Part shown: one piece after another, positions 1-12,082 of the stretch
Position numbering within the stretch: the stretch's first letter is position 1
Layout: each line of letters starts with the position of its first letter
Source: Membranipora membranacea
Lineage: Eukaryota > Bryozoa > Gymnolaemata > Cheilostomatida > Membraniporidae
Assembly (NCBI GenBank): GCA_914767715.1
Contig: OU612066.1
Span: 35,998,283 to 36,062,282, forward strand
Direction of reading: 5' to 3'
DNA: 64,000 nt
Program-made: the position numbers and the translations under genes
Notes under the pieces: generated by a model
The model's database searches: none
What the model was told of the DNA's origin: nothing
What the model saw: the letters and a program-made list of their open reading frames with translations, nothing else

Positions 1-984
1 ACTGGATTGTGAGAAGACGTGCACAAATAAATCCCTCTTCCAACATCAGACTGGGCTACAGTTGAAAGTTCATGTAAGGATAAGCTGTGCTGCTTAAACA
101 GTACCTGATATCCTAACACGCTTAGAGCTTCAATAAGTGACTAATACTGCTGATTTAATAGTCCATATGGTACATTAAATTGGCAGCATTTTGGAAATGT
201 CACTTCGCAGCGGCCCATTGTATGCCATTATACCAGTAACCAAATTATCCGTGAAGAGTCACCATGGGGATAGCTCTAATCACTGAGATTATGTTATGTG
301 GTATTTTTGTCTTCAAAAACAATCTGTATGTTGATGGTATAATTACTCATATCAGTGATTAATACACTCAAGTGAAAAGTCAATATGTCAGATTTTGAAG
401 TGTTCAAAAGCTGAAAAGGTTCTACGTGTCTAGCACAAGCTGTAACAATATGATTAGCCTGCCAATGAGCCACAGTCATAATCATATTTTGTTGTAAACA
501 ATGAACATGTTGGGCTGGGTGATAGATTATGTTCAGTGGGGTCATGGTTCCTTGACTAAACAAATCTCAAGCTCCTCAAAATGGTAGCTGTAGTGTTGGT
601 ATTTTGTGCGTCAAATGCAGCTGTTCGTGGTTGGAAAAGTCACTTTTGAATGGATACGTTACACTCATGTCATACTTGTCATACTTATTGCAAGGAGTAC
701 TCCTTGCTTATTGGTCAGAAGATCTTTCGTCTTTTATGCACCTGTAACCTGCCATATGATGGCGGAAGTTAGCAAGACTCATGGGATGAATGCACCATGG
801 ATTGTACTGAATGTACTCAACATAAATATAAATATGGTTGGTTTATTGATGATGTATTGATGCTATATTGTGACAGTGGCAGAAAATATTATGGCATAGA
901 AAAATAATTGAGGTTACAGATACTAATATGACATGACTGGTGTATATAAATTGATGCCTTTCTCTCTCAATATGACCTACAGTG
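1..984. other. 3' flank of the KCTD-like gene, no gene seen
   Basis: No convincing coding exon is visible on either strand. The open frames here lack recognisable motifs and splice context. I looked on the minus strand for the C-terminal domain that KCTD1/15 proteins usually carry and did not find it. A minus-strand AATAAA (plus-strand TTTATT) lies at 842-847. Confidence 0.5.
842..847 (-). terminator. Candidate polyadenylation signal of the KCTD-like gene
   Basis: A canonical AATAAA on the minus strand lies about 140 bases beyond the stop codon of the KCTD-like gene (985). It supports transcript termination here rather than further splicing to a missing C-terminal exon. Only position and sequence support it. 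Confidence 0.4.
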
Positions 985-2382
985 TCAGACCGAGGTTTTA
1001 TCTGACGCTGTTCTGAGTTTGATTTTATTCACAAGGTCATTGAGTTCATAGAACTTAGCCTCCGTTTGGAGTATGTCAACTTCTGTATAGTTAGTTGGGA
1101 GGACTACATCATCATAGCGGAGATAATTGAGGATGTGACGGAAAGCGGCCCCATCTCGGTCTATAAAGTAATTGTGTTTCAGGCTATCTAGTGTTATATC
1201 GATGGTTCCATTGAAAATTTTTGCCAGCTTTGATTCAGGATACCTAAAAAACAAGCATAAAGTACATATAAATTAAATGTTTTCAAAGTCTCACCATTTG
1301 TCCATTCACAACCGGTAGTAATTAAAACTTCAGTACGTTATAGATTTTTCATCGGATTATAATTTATTTCTAATATGTGTAGAATATCATTTACTTTTGT
1401 TTAATGCAGATTTTATGTCAGGGTTTAGGGTGATGGGTGCACGCACTGCGTATCACGTATCACTCGGGTCAGCCAGTCTAATTCAATAAAATTGGCTGGA
1501 GTAATAACCCCCCCCCCCCCCGCTCAGTATTGTTTTGACACAAGCTATGACGCCACTTTCTGACCAAGCAAAACATCACGGAGTTGTCCCACCAAATTGG
1601 CATTTGAAATGGTCTCGCCACTCACCAAATAATTTGCAGCGGTGCAAAACGACTCAATTATCAATTAAGTAAGCGCCAGCTAGCGAAATGCTCTCCTCTG
1701 CCAAGGAGAGGGGGAAAGGAGCATAAAACGGGGGGAGGAGGGTGGGGAAGAAATGTTAGTGGCCTAAAACTGTGACATCTTGTAATGTTATAGCTCTGAT
1801 ATATGATACGCCCGTACTTACTTAGTTAGAGTACTGAGAGTGGTAGTGTAGGTAGTACCACCTACATCTATATGTACAGGAGCGTTGTGGTTAGTGATTA
1901 CAGCAGGGTGAGGGATACCTGATATTCTAGAGCTGGTATCTGCATAACTTTTCACTTCTTTTGAGATCGTGCATGATGGAAAATTCTTATTCTCCACTCT
2001 AAAGAAAACAAGAGTGATATTTTTTCATATTCTTATTGATGACCATCTCCTCTGGTATCTCCACTGTAAGCTGATCTGTGTTTGAACTTATGATCTGTAC
2101 AACCGGAATAAATACTTATATTCGATCATTTATAAAACAATTTTCTGAGGGTAGACCGGGAGACTGAGAGACAGAGAGACAGTTTTACCGAATGCATTGC
2201 TTAGAAAGTTTTAATATTACCATCAACCAGCTAGAATTAAAATTCAGTTTAAATTTCTCTACTTACACAGGAGATTCAAAATAAGGAGTCTGAGTTTGTA
2301 AATCGACTATGTCGTTGATATAATTAGTCGCTCTTCTCAGCTGCTTTCTTCTGCTCTGTGTGCGGAATTGTCTGCTTCGCAT
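985..2382 (-). CDS. KCTD1/15-like: KCTD1/KCTD15-like BTB (T1-type) domain protein, short form
   Basis: Three coding exons on the minus strand, 2267-2382, 1822-1998 and 985-1243, join in phase to give about 183 residues. The start ATG at 2382 follows a good acceptor, so a 5' UTR exon lies further upstream. The basic N-terminus (MRSRQF...) leads to a BTB/T1 fold beginning [10 protein letters not shown] at about residue 80, then [23 protein letters not shown] and FRHILNYLR, the signature order of KCTD1/KCTD15. Family members form oligomers through this domain and act as transcriptional repressors or Cullin-3 adaptors; that function is by homology only. The protein stops about 12 residues after the BTB domain, whereas KCTD1 has a further C-terminal domain and about 257 residues. 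The poly(A) signal at 842 supports a genuine end. It lies head-to-head with the potassium channel gene, about 2.4 kb apart. Confidence 0.8.
1508..1521. repeat. Poly-C tract in KCTD-like intron 2
   Basis: Fourteen consecutive C residues lie in the intron between the second and third coding exons of the KCTD-like gene. It is a simple repeat; its length may be unreliable in sequencing. Confidence 0.9.
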
Positions 2383-4833
2383 GATTTTGTTCCTCACCCT
2401 GAAGAAGAGAATAGACACATAATAAGTTTTACAACAATCTCAAGTTTTGAAAAAGGAGGACAGAGTTTTTCCAGTATTGGGTAAATATTGTAGAATTATA
2501 TATAATAACTTTATGGTTAAAATTATTGACACATGCACACCAATGTTTTCTTGACCATGCAGGAACAAACGTGATGCTACATATATACCAAAATGTTTAT
2601 AAGTGTATATGAATTAAATCTACATCTCAGATTAAATAACATTAACATCACATATAAAATTTCGCAAACACCCTGGTTAAAAATAAGATGATGGAATTCA
2701 GGATTTTTAGCCTCTTCCGTGAATGAGTGGTAATTATCAGCTACATCAGCCAGGATCTAACAATGCTAACATGGTAATGAGCTGAGACAGGTTTTCGGTA
2801 ATAATTAATGTAACATGTACAATTATTCCTATCTGCATGCTTTATAATTGTCACTGAGGATTGGCAGAAATCAAGCAATTCTTCCCAGAAAGTGCTTGCA
2901 AAACATTAATCTTACCTCATATTTGGGGTGTCTGTATTCACTGAGGTTCCTGTGTTTATTCCCATGCTGATTCTGACAGGTTAAGGTTTTCCCGCTGATA
3001 TGATTTTTTACCTCCACCAACTCCAGTGCTCCAAGTGATACTAACTTGGAAGTGATCGAAGCTATAATGAGACTGTCTGTGACCTGATATGACTTTTTAC
3101 TAATCAGCCAGCCTTGTGTCTAAGCTGGATAGACTCCGAATGTCTATTTTATAATATCACCATGATAAATAAAGCAGGAATAATCTCACTGCGTAAGCCC
3201 AATATTTGATTATAAGAGGCCACACACATTGCCTTTCATATTAACCCATAAAACACTCAGGCACAAGAGCTTAGACTGAGTTCCCTAGAAGTCACAACGC
3301 TCTGGCTGGATTTAAAGGGCTTTACTGGGACACCCGAACACAATTACATTTAGGAGACAAGTGTTTACTTGTGTGCCCTAAAGCTACACGCTGTTTATTT
3401 TTTAAGGAATGAAATTCTAAACCAACCTTCTGGTTATCATTATTCTATATTTACACTAATGAGAGCTAATGTTTGAATTTGAAAAAATGCGAAGTATGAA
3501 GTGTGAAGTATGGGTGGTCTTTTAGCACCTGGAGAACAAAGCAACCTGATCAGATAAGCTCTCATTATAAGGCCTCTTATCTGAGAGGAGACAAAAAGCA
3601 GGTTTTGTGGCACTAGATAAGTCATGTTTGTAAACTTGATATTGTCTAAGAATAGGCGATGAAGTAAGTTGTGTATTGGCCTGTATTTGTAGTAGAGAGA
3701 CATAGAGGCTATCCGCTTGTGGTAAGCCTATCGGTTCTTCTTACACACTTGGGAAATCAATCAAACTTTTCGTCTTAGGGGATTTCCAATTAATATTAAA
3801 GTATAAGTATAAACCACACAGACACCTGGATAGTTGTGATTCCAATTCAGTCTAAATACAAAAAAGTGGAGGAAGGCTGACACAATTATAGTCTGTCTTT
3901 GGAACCAAAGTGCAAAGTATGTAAAGTACTCACGAGAATACGACACAACATAAAGTCAATATATTCTAGGTACAACCACTCCAACATTAACACTGAAACC
4001 TGACACCAAGACCTTGGCCCTTCAACACTTGTACATTTTATTAATTTGTGTGCTTTTGTTGGGGAAGTTTTTAATTCAAACTACATGTCATATCATCTGG
4101 CGACATTAACAAAATAAATCTCCCACCTTTCCTCCAAGATTTTTAGTAGAATTAAACCATGCTCTGTATATTAGAAATAAGATGGAGAATATCTCAACTC
4201 TACGCATTTAGACAAGAATGTTTTATTTCTTCAGCCACATGTTAATTAAAACAAAAACAATGGCCGATCACAAACATATTAAAGCATAGTTGAGTTGTCC
4301 TTCCTGTAACAAAGTGGAGATAAATGCCATATGAGCTCCTGAGAGCAATTGGCTTTACAGCTTTGAGGTTGTGTGACATATTATGAAGCACGTTTTCTCT
4401 TTCTTGTTGTTCACACATAAGGCAGAGATCTTTCACCTTGTTATTAGTAATCATTAAATGTATTTTCTAAGAGAGCCTGGCATCTCACTCACATCAATGT
4501 AAGAACGCAATAAAACCTGCAGTCATAAAATCCGATTGATGGACGGTTGCCCTATTTATGTAGTAGAGAGGAGAGTAGAGAGTGTGTCTGTGTTTTTCAT
4601 ATACCTCTCCAGCTCATTAGCAACTGTATAACATGCAACTGCCTCACCTGCTGCCGCGAATAGAAACTTCTCACTGCTGACGTGATAATCGCGTCAGGGA
4701 TTGTGGAGTGGAAATTGTAGTTTATCAGGCATCTTCATGGTGCGCTTTCACACCTTCACTTAGAGTGACATTCAACCGTATACCTGCCGGAGCCTCTGCT
4801 CTTTAGGTGACTCACTCGATACACAATACCACA
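2383..4833. other. Intergenic region between divergent KCTD-like and Kv genes
   Basis: About 2.4 kb separates the two start codons. A good acceptor just upstream of 2382 means that part of the stretch is 5' UTR intron of the KCTD-like gene. The open frames here (for example 3440-3703 and 4242-4454 on the minus strand) show no domain or splice support. No CpG-rich promoter or TATA box could be assigned with confidence. Confidence 0.4.
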
Positions 4834-7800
4834 ATGAAGAAGAGGCACAGTGAACCGAAGAGTAGCATGTCACGTTTTAGTGTCGGCTCAGCTACTCTCA
4901 ATCCAACTACCACCATGATGCTTAGCCTACACAGCACAGGGAAGAGTCGCAGATGTGGAAACTCACCATTCTTATTCTCAGCCCTCAATCAAAAAGAACC
5001 TCACCATGGGAACGGTATGTGCAAACTAGGCCTAACAATAACACTGGAATAATGATTACTAAAGGGTTGATTTGATTCAATACATGGGATATAATCTAAA
5101 TTAGATATTGCAGATATTTTAATAAACTAATTAGACTGTCCCCAGTGGATTCAATTCTGTTTTACAAGAAAAAACTTGAGAATGCCTCATTTGGTGTTGC
5201 AGACAGTACACCATTAACAATCTGAACTTGAAGAGCTGTGTTGTGTATCAATAATGTTTTCGAGTAATCTTGTGATGAATGTGATGAATTTGTGCCAGGT
5301 ACAAAAAAAACATATATGCATCAAAACAAAACACTACGTCAGGCTACTCCATGTTATGTGGTTTCCAGTCACGGAAGCAGTTCAAGCCTGCTGGTCCTTC
5401 AAACCCTCAGTTTAGGTAAATAAGCGCTGACGTGACACGGTAGAAACGTTTTTGAATAACATGTTTTCTGTAAATTTGAGGCGTAATTCCCAAGTAATCC
5501 AATATTTGGATTATTGAATTGACAAAGGCGTCTTGGTAATACGGAACATTGAAAGTTAAAAGCAGGTGCTCTGGCTAGCTGTCACCATGAGCTGCGTTCT
5601 GTCTATCATCTGTTTTATTTACCATCATTTATGAATTATTAATTAAAGAAAATTGTCTTAGTCTTTAATTGTAAACATAATTTCTTTATTAAGCTCAAAA
5701 ATCCTTGCTCTTTACATCAAACTACCACGTCAGTATTGATTGGCTAAGATGTCTAATGTTTTTAATAATCCTTAGTAATTTAATTTTGCCTAGGAATCTC
5801 TAATTACTGAGCAGGTAATTGTTATTACAAATCTCCTTGGTTGTTCCGCAGCACAGTTAGGGCCTCAGGTTCACTTGGCAAAAATGCTTCTGATAAGTTA
5901 TTTTATAAGTGAGCGTTATTCATTTGGACAAGGATAGGTTCAGAGCTGTTCAAGATCTTTTAACTAAAGGTATAGTAATTACATCAACTTTAATAATGAA
6001 TTTTCTTTCAAAACAGCTTATATCTAATTAGGCTCTGTTCACTTTTAAGATTTAGATAGAATTCTAGGTGGGTAGATCATTAAGTCAATTTGAAGTTAAT
6101 GAACCTATAAACAGACTTATACTTCCTAAAAGTGAGATTTCTTCAGCTTGGACAATGCTGCTTGCCACTTTATGGATATTATCGAAATTATTAATTAGAA
6201 ACCGGCACGCCAATGTGACAAAACAGACTGCGTGTAATATAGTGGGATTGTCTAAGAGAATTCAGCATGGCGCGAAGCAAGATGCCGGAATCGCCAAGCA
6301 AATTACCCAAACCAGGTGGTGCTCTGATTTTTCAAACTATAAAGCTAAAAAACATAGCATCGAAATGGAAAAAAGGTGGGGTGATGTGTAAACATCTTAA
6401 ATTTATGTTCAAATGTTACATTTTCTCACTTTTTTTCAATGCTTTGTTCAAATGAGAATTTACATTGCAAGTGGCTTTGGTTTTATTTATGCTTTATATT
6501 TTTAGGCAAGATGACCTCTGGACTACACACTATACAAGAACAATTTGGAGGGTCGCACATCCCACCACCCCAAACAAATAAGGTTATCATCAACGTTGGC
6601 GGAGCCCGCTTTGAGACTTACAAGTCAACACTTAGAAACATACCAGACACTCGGCTTGCCTGGATTACTGAGTCTAAAGCAGATAACCCCGACTATGACC
6701 CCATATCAGGAGAATACTTCTTCGACAGACATCCCCACATGTTTTTGATGATTCTCAACTACTACAGAACGGGGAAGTTGCACACTCCGACAGACGTGTG
6801 CGGACCGTCATTTGAAGAGGAGCTTCTCTTCTGGGGAATAGATGAGAAGCAGATTGAGTCTTGCTGCTGGGGCAGCTACTCCCAGCACAGGGACGCTCAA
6901 CACACCCTTGATGAACTCAAAATAGACTCCAATAATACAGAACAGCTGGATTTTGACGATACACAGTTTGGCAGCACGGCAGAGAAGTTTGGTATAACAG
7001 AAAGTGAGGATGTTAGCAAGTCTTGCTGGGCTAGAATGAAACCGAAGATCTGGGCAGTGATAGATGGCCATTCTGGATCGCTAGCAGCTAAGGTTGGTTG
7101 TAATTATCAGCAGATATTTTGATTGTAGTCATAGCGAATCAGGTATTGCATTCTGTTCTCTCTTCTTTAATTGTTTTATGACTAACATACTTTATAATAT
7201 TCCTTGCTGCCTGCCTAGTTACGATAGCACCAGAATGGTTATAGGTGGTAACTATGTGTGATAGAATCCATGTATATTATCACCTTGGGTGCTATATCAA
7301 TAACCTGCTATGACATGGGAATATATTATTGCACTTGTTATCTCCTACTGGCTATATCAAAGGGTTTAGCAACAAATAAAATGAGAGAGCAACACTAAAT
7401 GGTTTTCTCTAGCAACAAACAGCAATCAGAATGCGAAAATCTGCAAATCCATGAATCAGTATGATGGCTGTCCCCTTTCATTACGCAATAAGTTTTTCCT
7501 AGATGTGCTTCTGACTGGTTTGTCAACCTTCTCTTTCGGTATCAAAAAAGAGGTGTGAGTAATATCAATGGAGGCGCTCATGAAAACCTAAATATACCGT
7601 TCATTCTGCTCGAGCCCCATTCATGTAACTGTGTGATCAAAGTATAATAATACAACTGAACTTGGAAAGGCGCTATCATTATTGGCCCGTCAAGAGTTAA
7701 TTGCCGCGGCTTCCGTTCTTCCCAGAGGACTATTTAACCGACTATTTGAAATATATATTCGCACATAATTATGATTAAAATCTGTTGCAGATATTCACAG

Positions 7801-9993
7801 GAATCTCCTTATTCCTGACCATGACAGTCATCACGGCATTTATATTGGAGACACATCCTTCCTGTCGACTACTACTGAACGCTTCAGATCCCTTCCCTAA
7901 AAACTACACTAACAGGGAGCTAAAGAGTAAAACCATACCACATCCGGCACTAATATACATAGAGATCGTATGCATGATTGAACTGTCCATAGAGACGCTC
8001 CTGAGGTTCCTTACCTGTCCATCAAAAAAGGCCTTCATCAGAAATCCACTGAATGTCTTTGACATCGTTGCGTTGATTTCATTCTATATCAATGTAGTCT
8101 TCTATATTACAGCATGGGGAAAGCAACACCACCTAGCTTTACAATTTGTACGTGTATTTCGTGTATTCCGAATATTCAAGATGGCGACGCATCTACCAGC
8201 CTTGAAAATATTGTTTCATACCCTGAAAGCCAGTGCACGGGAGCTAATTCTAATGATAATGTTGATATTTTCATTTGTGGTGATATTCGCATCCTTCATT
8301 TATCTAGCAGAACAGATCCAAGAAGATGATCAAAACGACTTTGCATCTATCCCCATCGGGTTTTGGTGGGCTATTGTTACAATGACTACACTCGGGTATG
8401 GTGATAAACACCCAAAGACCATGGCCGGATACATTGTTGGCTCTGTTTGTGCTTTGTGTGGGGTTTTGTTCATCGCTCTCCCAATCCCTATCATCGTCAA
8501 CAACTTTTCTACATATTATAATCACGCTAAAGCTCAGGAAAAGCTGCCAAAAAAGCGCAAGGTGGCTTTAGTAGGTGCAGCTGACGCCCTCAAGCAAGTT
8601 CTCACAGACTCAACACACCTTGAGTCTAGATCAGATCTGAACTCTGAGGCCTCTAGTCATCGCTCGAGAAGCTCTTCACCTCACGGAGAAGAATCACCCA
8701 TGACAAATAATAACGACTCAACAACACAGCTGGTCAAGCGCGACTCAAAACAATTCTCGAATGGGTCAGCTGTAAGCAGTGAGAGGACAACTCGAGGGAT
8801 CAGCGTCACCTTTACAGATGTGGATGAGGGTGAGATGACTCTACCAATGCCTCAACATAGTCATAAGCTACCGACTATGAGCCGATCTTCAAATGGCATG
8901 AAGCCCTGTAAGGACAGCCAACCAGATATACATGTCAACGGCAGCGTGACTAACGATAACAGTAACAATTTCCTGGCAATAAGCCCAGACAACGCCACAC
9001 GGAAAAAGGGTACATCAAACATGGCTCTGTCACGCAGGGCAAGTCTTTTACCTGGAGGCGTATCAAATCAAACCTCAGGTAAGCTCTGTTTTGTCACTAA
9101 CTAGATTATGTGCACTTCAAGTAAAAGTGAAAAATGTTTTATGGTAGCCATGTTATATTAAATTAGTTTGTTACATAATTATAATTTTGATTAAATAACA
9201 GTAAGATTTATATGGTGAAGGCCAGAATAATCGATTTGATGGAAAATTGGAATGCAAAAATTTCAGGAAAAATGGTGCAACAAATTATGTTTACCATTGT
9301 GACCCAATGGAAATGAAGTCTCGCCGATATATGAGCCATTTATATCTCATATCCTGAGAAAGGTCTTTCTACTGCCCGGTCCCTGTTTACGAAGAGGTCA
9401 CTTTTCATTGAGATCCTAATCAGAATATGGAAATATATGAGTTTCCCAACATTATTCACACATGGAGGGCCACGTAATTCCTTCTGATGTTGCTATTTGC
9501 AAAAATCGATTTTTCACCTTCAAATAGAAAAAGTCCTCCCCAGTTAGTAAAGCCGCTTCTTCAATACTTTTATATTTGATTGTTCTGCAAAGATACAGCT
9601 GATGCCCTTTTCATGGAACAAAAATAGAAATACATGCCAAACGATTAAGCAGATATTCACATATCTCTGTGTCACCCAACCAATTCAGGTCATGTTATCC
9701 TAAAATTTTTGGAAGTCAGATATTATTCTTAGTTTCAAAAATATCTAAGTTGGAATTTATCTCCACATGCAGTAATTCACGCCTGTGACAGTAGTGGGGA
9801 TGATTCAGATGAAGATCACATTGATGATGAAACGTACATCATCATCACTGATGAAGAAATGGATATCAATGATAACAGTGATGACAAGAATAATGGTAAC
9901 CGGAAAAGATTCAATGTTCAGAGTACTTTGTTTAAAAGTTCTGTGTCTGACAGTCCCATCTCTTTGTCTATGAAAGTCCTTATATGTTTGTAA
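4834..9993 (+). CDS. KCNC: Shaw/Kv3-type voltage-gated potassium channel subunit
   Basis: Four coding exons, 4834-5014, 6506-7092, 7791-9078 and 9773-9993, join in phase to about 758 residues. This is a tetrameric plasma-membrane K+ channel. After a 62-residue basic N-terminus comes a T1 domain (about 86-190) with a perfect zinc site H-x5-C-x20-CC (HTPTDVC through SCCW), typical of Shaw, Shab and Shal but not Shaker. S1-S6 follow: S4 has R-x2-R-x2-R-x2-K (about 377-386), the filter TMTTLGYGD lies at about 453-461, and S6 contains PIPIIVNNF. The stretch after S6 (KLPKKRK) and the T1 end match Kv3/Shaw. The last exon is acidic and Asp-rich. Two oddities: S4 lacks the outermost arginine (Gln in place) and the one after the lysine (Thr in place), and S6 has PIP as in Kv2 rather than PVP. 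The first exon is inferred from phase and splice signals only; an internal ATG at 6511 would give 696 residues. Confidence 0.85.
6267..6315 (+). other. Candidate alternative first coding exon of the Kv3 gene
   Basis: An ATG opens a 16-codon frame ([16 protein letters not shown]) ending at a CCAG/GTGGTG donor in phase 1. This is the same phase as the upstream exon at 4834-5014, so it would also splice in frame to the exon starting at 6506. It may be an alternative N-terminus from an internal promoter. The donor is weak, so this is a hypothesis. Confidence 0.35.
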
Positions 9994-12082
9994 AAGTTAT
10001 GACCTCTGTCTATACCTGTTCCGATTCCTCTACTTGAAAGTTCTTGGTCTCCGACAGTGTCTGAGAGTCCTGACTGCTGTGTTTGTATACTGTGTTGTTT
10101 TAGTAACTAAGTCACCATGTGAATGTGAATCACAGAACTATGTTAGTCACTGTGGTATGTATGTGTAGTCTACCGTCATTTTACAACTGTGCAGTCTATG
10201 ATCCTAATTTTAACTCATGTGTTTGATCGGTTATTATTTGAGACAGGTGTACTTTGGGCGCGATTTGATTTCGTCATTTAGTGCTTTAGTTTGAGCCTCC
10301 GAATATCTTGTTCGTCGACCAGGTTTCAATCTCAACACACATCCAAAAAATGAAAAATGTGCGCTGACTGATGTGGTAATTAGTTATTTAAAGAATGGCG
10401 GACACTATTTTAGAGGGGTGAATTTTGATCAAGTTGTCTGGTCCAGTTTTCAGAGACCCGACTAAGTCTCAGTGCTCATGTAAAATGACTCAACACCATG
10501 CCTGCCACACTAGTGTGCTTTGTCACAAGTTCAAGTGACAAAGTTTTACACAACAGGAAACAAAATTCCTGAAAACACCTGTCGAGGTTTTTTGTGGCAT
10601 TGAATTCCATGTAAAGAAATGTAAACGGAGTAAAAATAAATATGGTCATGCTTAGTTGGTAATAACACCTTCTCAAGGCGAGATAGTGTGGGTCGTTAGC
10701 CTTGTCACATATGCCAGAGGTGACAAAACATCACTGGTCAGGTTTACATGGCTAGTGCTTTCTTTTCAATACAACTAAACTGTTTGTTGGCAATATGACT
10801 GCTGCTTGGCAGGCTTTAAAATCATGTTCGTGTAAGAACTTTTCCCTGTCCCTTATTTTGAGTTCACAGTTGGAGTATGTCTTTGTTTTAGGAGCACAGC
10901 AAAAAAGTTCTTTGACTGTCAAAGCAGCTGGACCTCGTGAAAGAAGACGATCACTGATGCCAGCCACATATAACGGAGGTTGAGAACAGACACACCTGAC
11001 TCAAACCGTGATACACACAGTCTCTTCAGATAATGTCAATGCAACCACAACAAGGCAAATAGGGTCAGGAGCAGATGAGCTGAGAAGCAGGCAACAGACT
11101 TTCCATTCTGTTATCTATAACAGGAGCGAAGAACGTGGGAGTAATCACAGTGCTGATCTGAAAGCCCAACTCAGTGCACATTGTCAAGGGAATAAAGACA
11201 CCATTTATTTTAGGCGGCTATAATGTTTTATCAGCCAGCATCTCAAACTCATATTTGTGCTACCACATAGTCTAATGTAAGTAATAGTTTGCAGTGATGA
11301 AATCTTAATCAGGAAATTTTATTGGATACTAAACTTATTATTGATACAATATAGACTCGTGTAATACCACATATGAATTAGTCTCAAATCTTGGAACGTA
11401 TAAATGAACAGCCTGCTATTTCTGGACTTGATTCATCACCATAATTTTCCTGGAAAATAATTGGAAATCAATATATTTACGTGCCTTATACTAAAAATTA
11501 GGACAACGATATTTGTTGTTACACTTCTTTTCCCAGCTACTATGTACAGACAAAGATAGCATAATATCCCACGATGCAGTTCAAAATTGAAAATTAAATC
11601 AACCATTTGATGCGAAATTATTTGAACATGATAAAACCATAGCAATGGAAAAACGATATGTTAAGTCAAGCTGTGATCTTGTTCGCACTAGTATTGTTGC
11701 ATGCTCTGCTATACTTGGATTTATCAGCTTTCATCTCAGTTGGTATGAGTTAGGCTGATCTTGATCGGGATCGGCTATAAATAAAAGTTTAGTTTTATTA
11801 CAAAATCAGAGGCACAAGTTCTGCTCTGAGTAATTTATCGCATGCGTACTTGAGTACTTGATTCACGCACTCTTTATCTGTCAGAGGAGGTAAGCTGACA
11901 CCAACACTGAAGATAAACAGTGTCTTAGCTAACAAAGGTTTTCTTAAAACTTTGAACAGATACAATATTTGATAGACAGCTGAAATTGTTTTACAATTAT
12001 AGACATGACACCCTTCACACTTTAAGTGTTAAGTGTCAAGAAGACCCCTCTTGTTGAGGGGAGGGGTGTTTGACATTACTAC
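9994..12082. other. Convergent 3' region between the Kv3 and SR genes
   Basis: This 2.1-kb stretch lies between the Kv3 stop (9993, plus) and the SR stop (12083, minus). Several 60-90 codon open frames occur (for example 10752-10967 minus, 11008-11223 plus), but none has a motif or splice context. A minus-strand AATAAA at 11794-11799, about 285 bases past the SR stop, is the likely SR poly(A) signal. Confidence 0.45.
11794..11799 (-). terminator. Candidate polyadenylation signal of the SR gene
   Basis: TTTATT on the plus strand is AATAAA on the minus strand, about 285 bases downstream of the SR stop codon. Position and hexamer are the only evidence. Confidence 0.4.
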
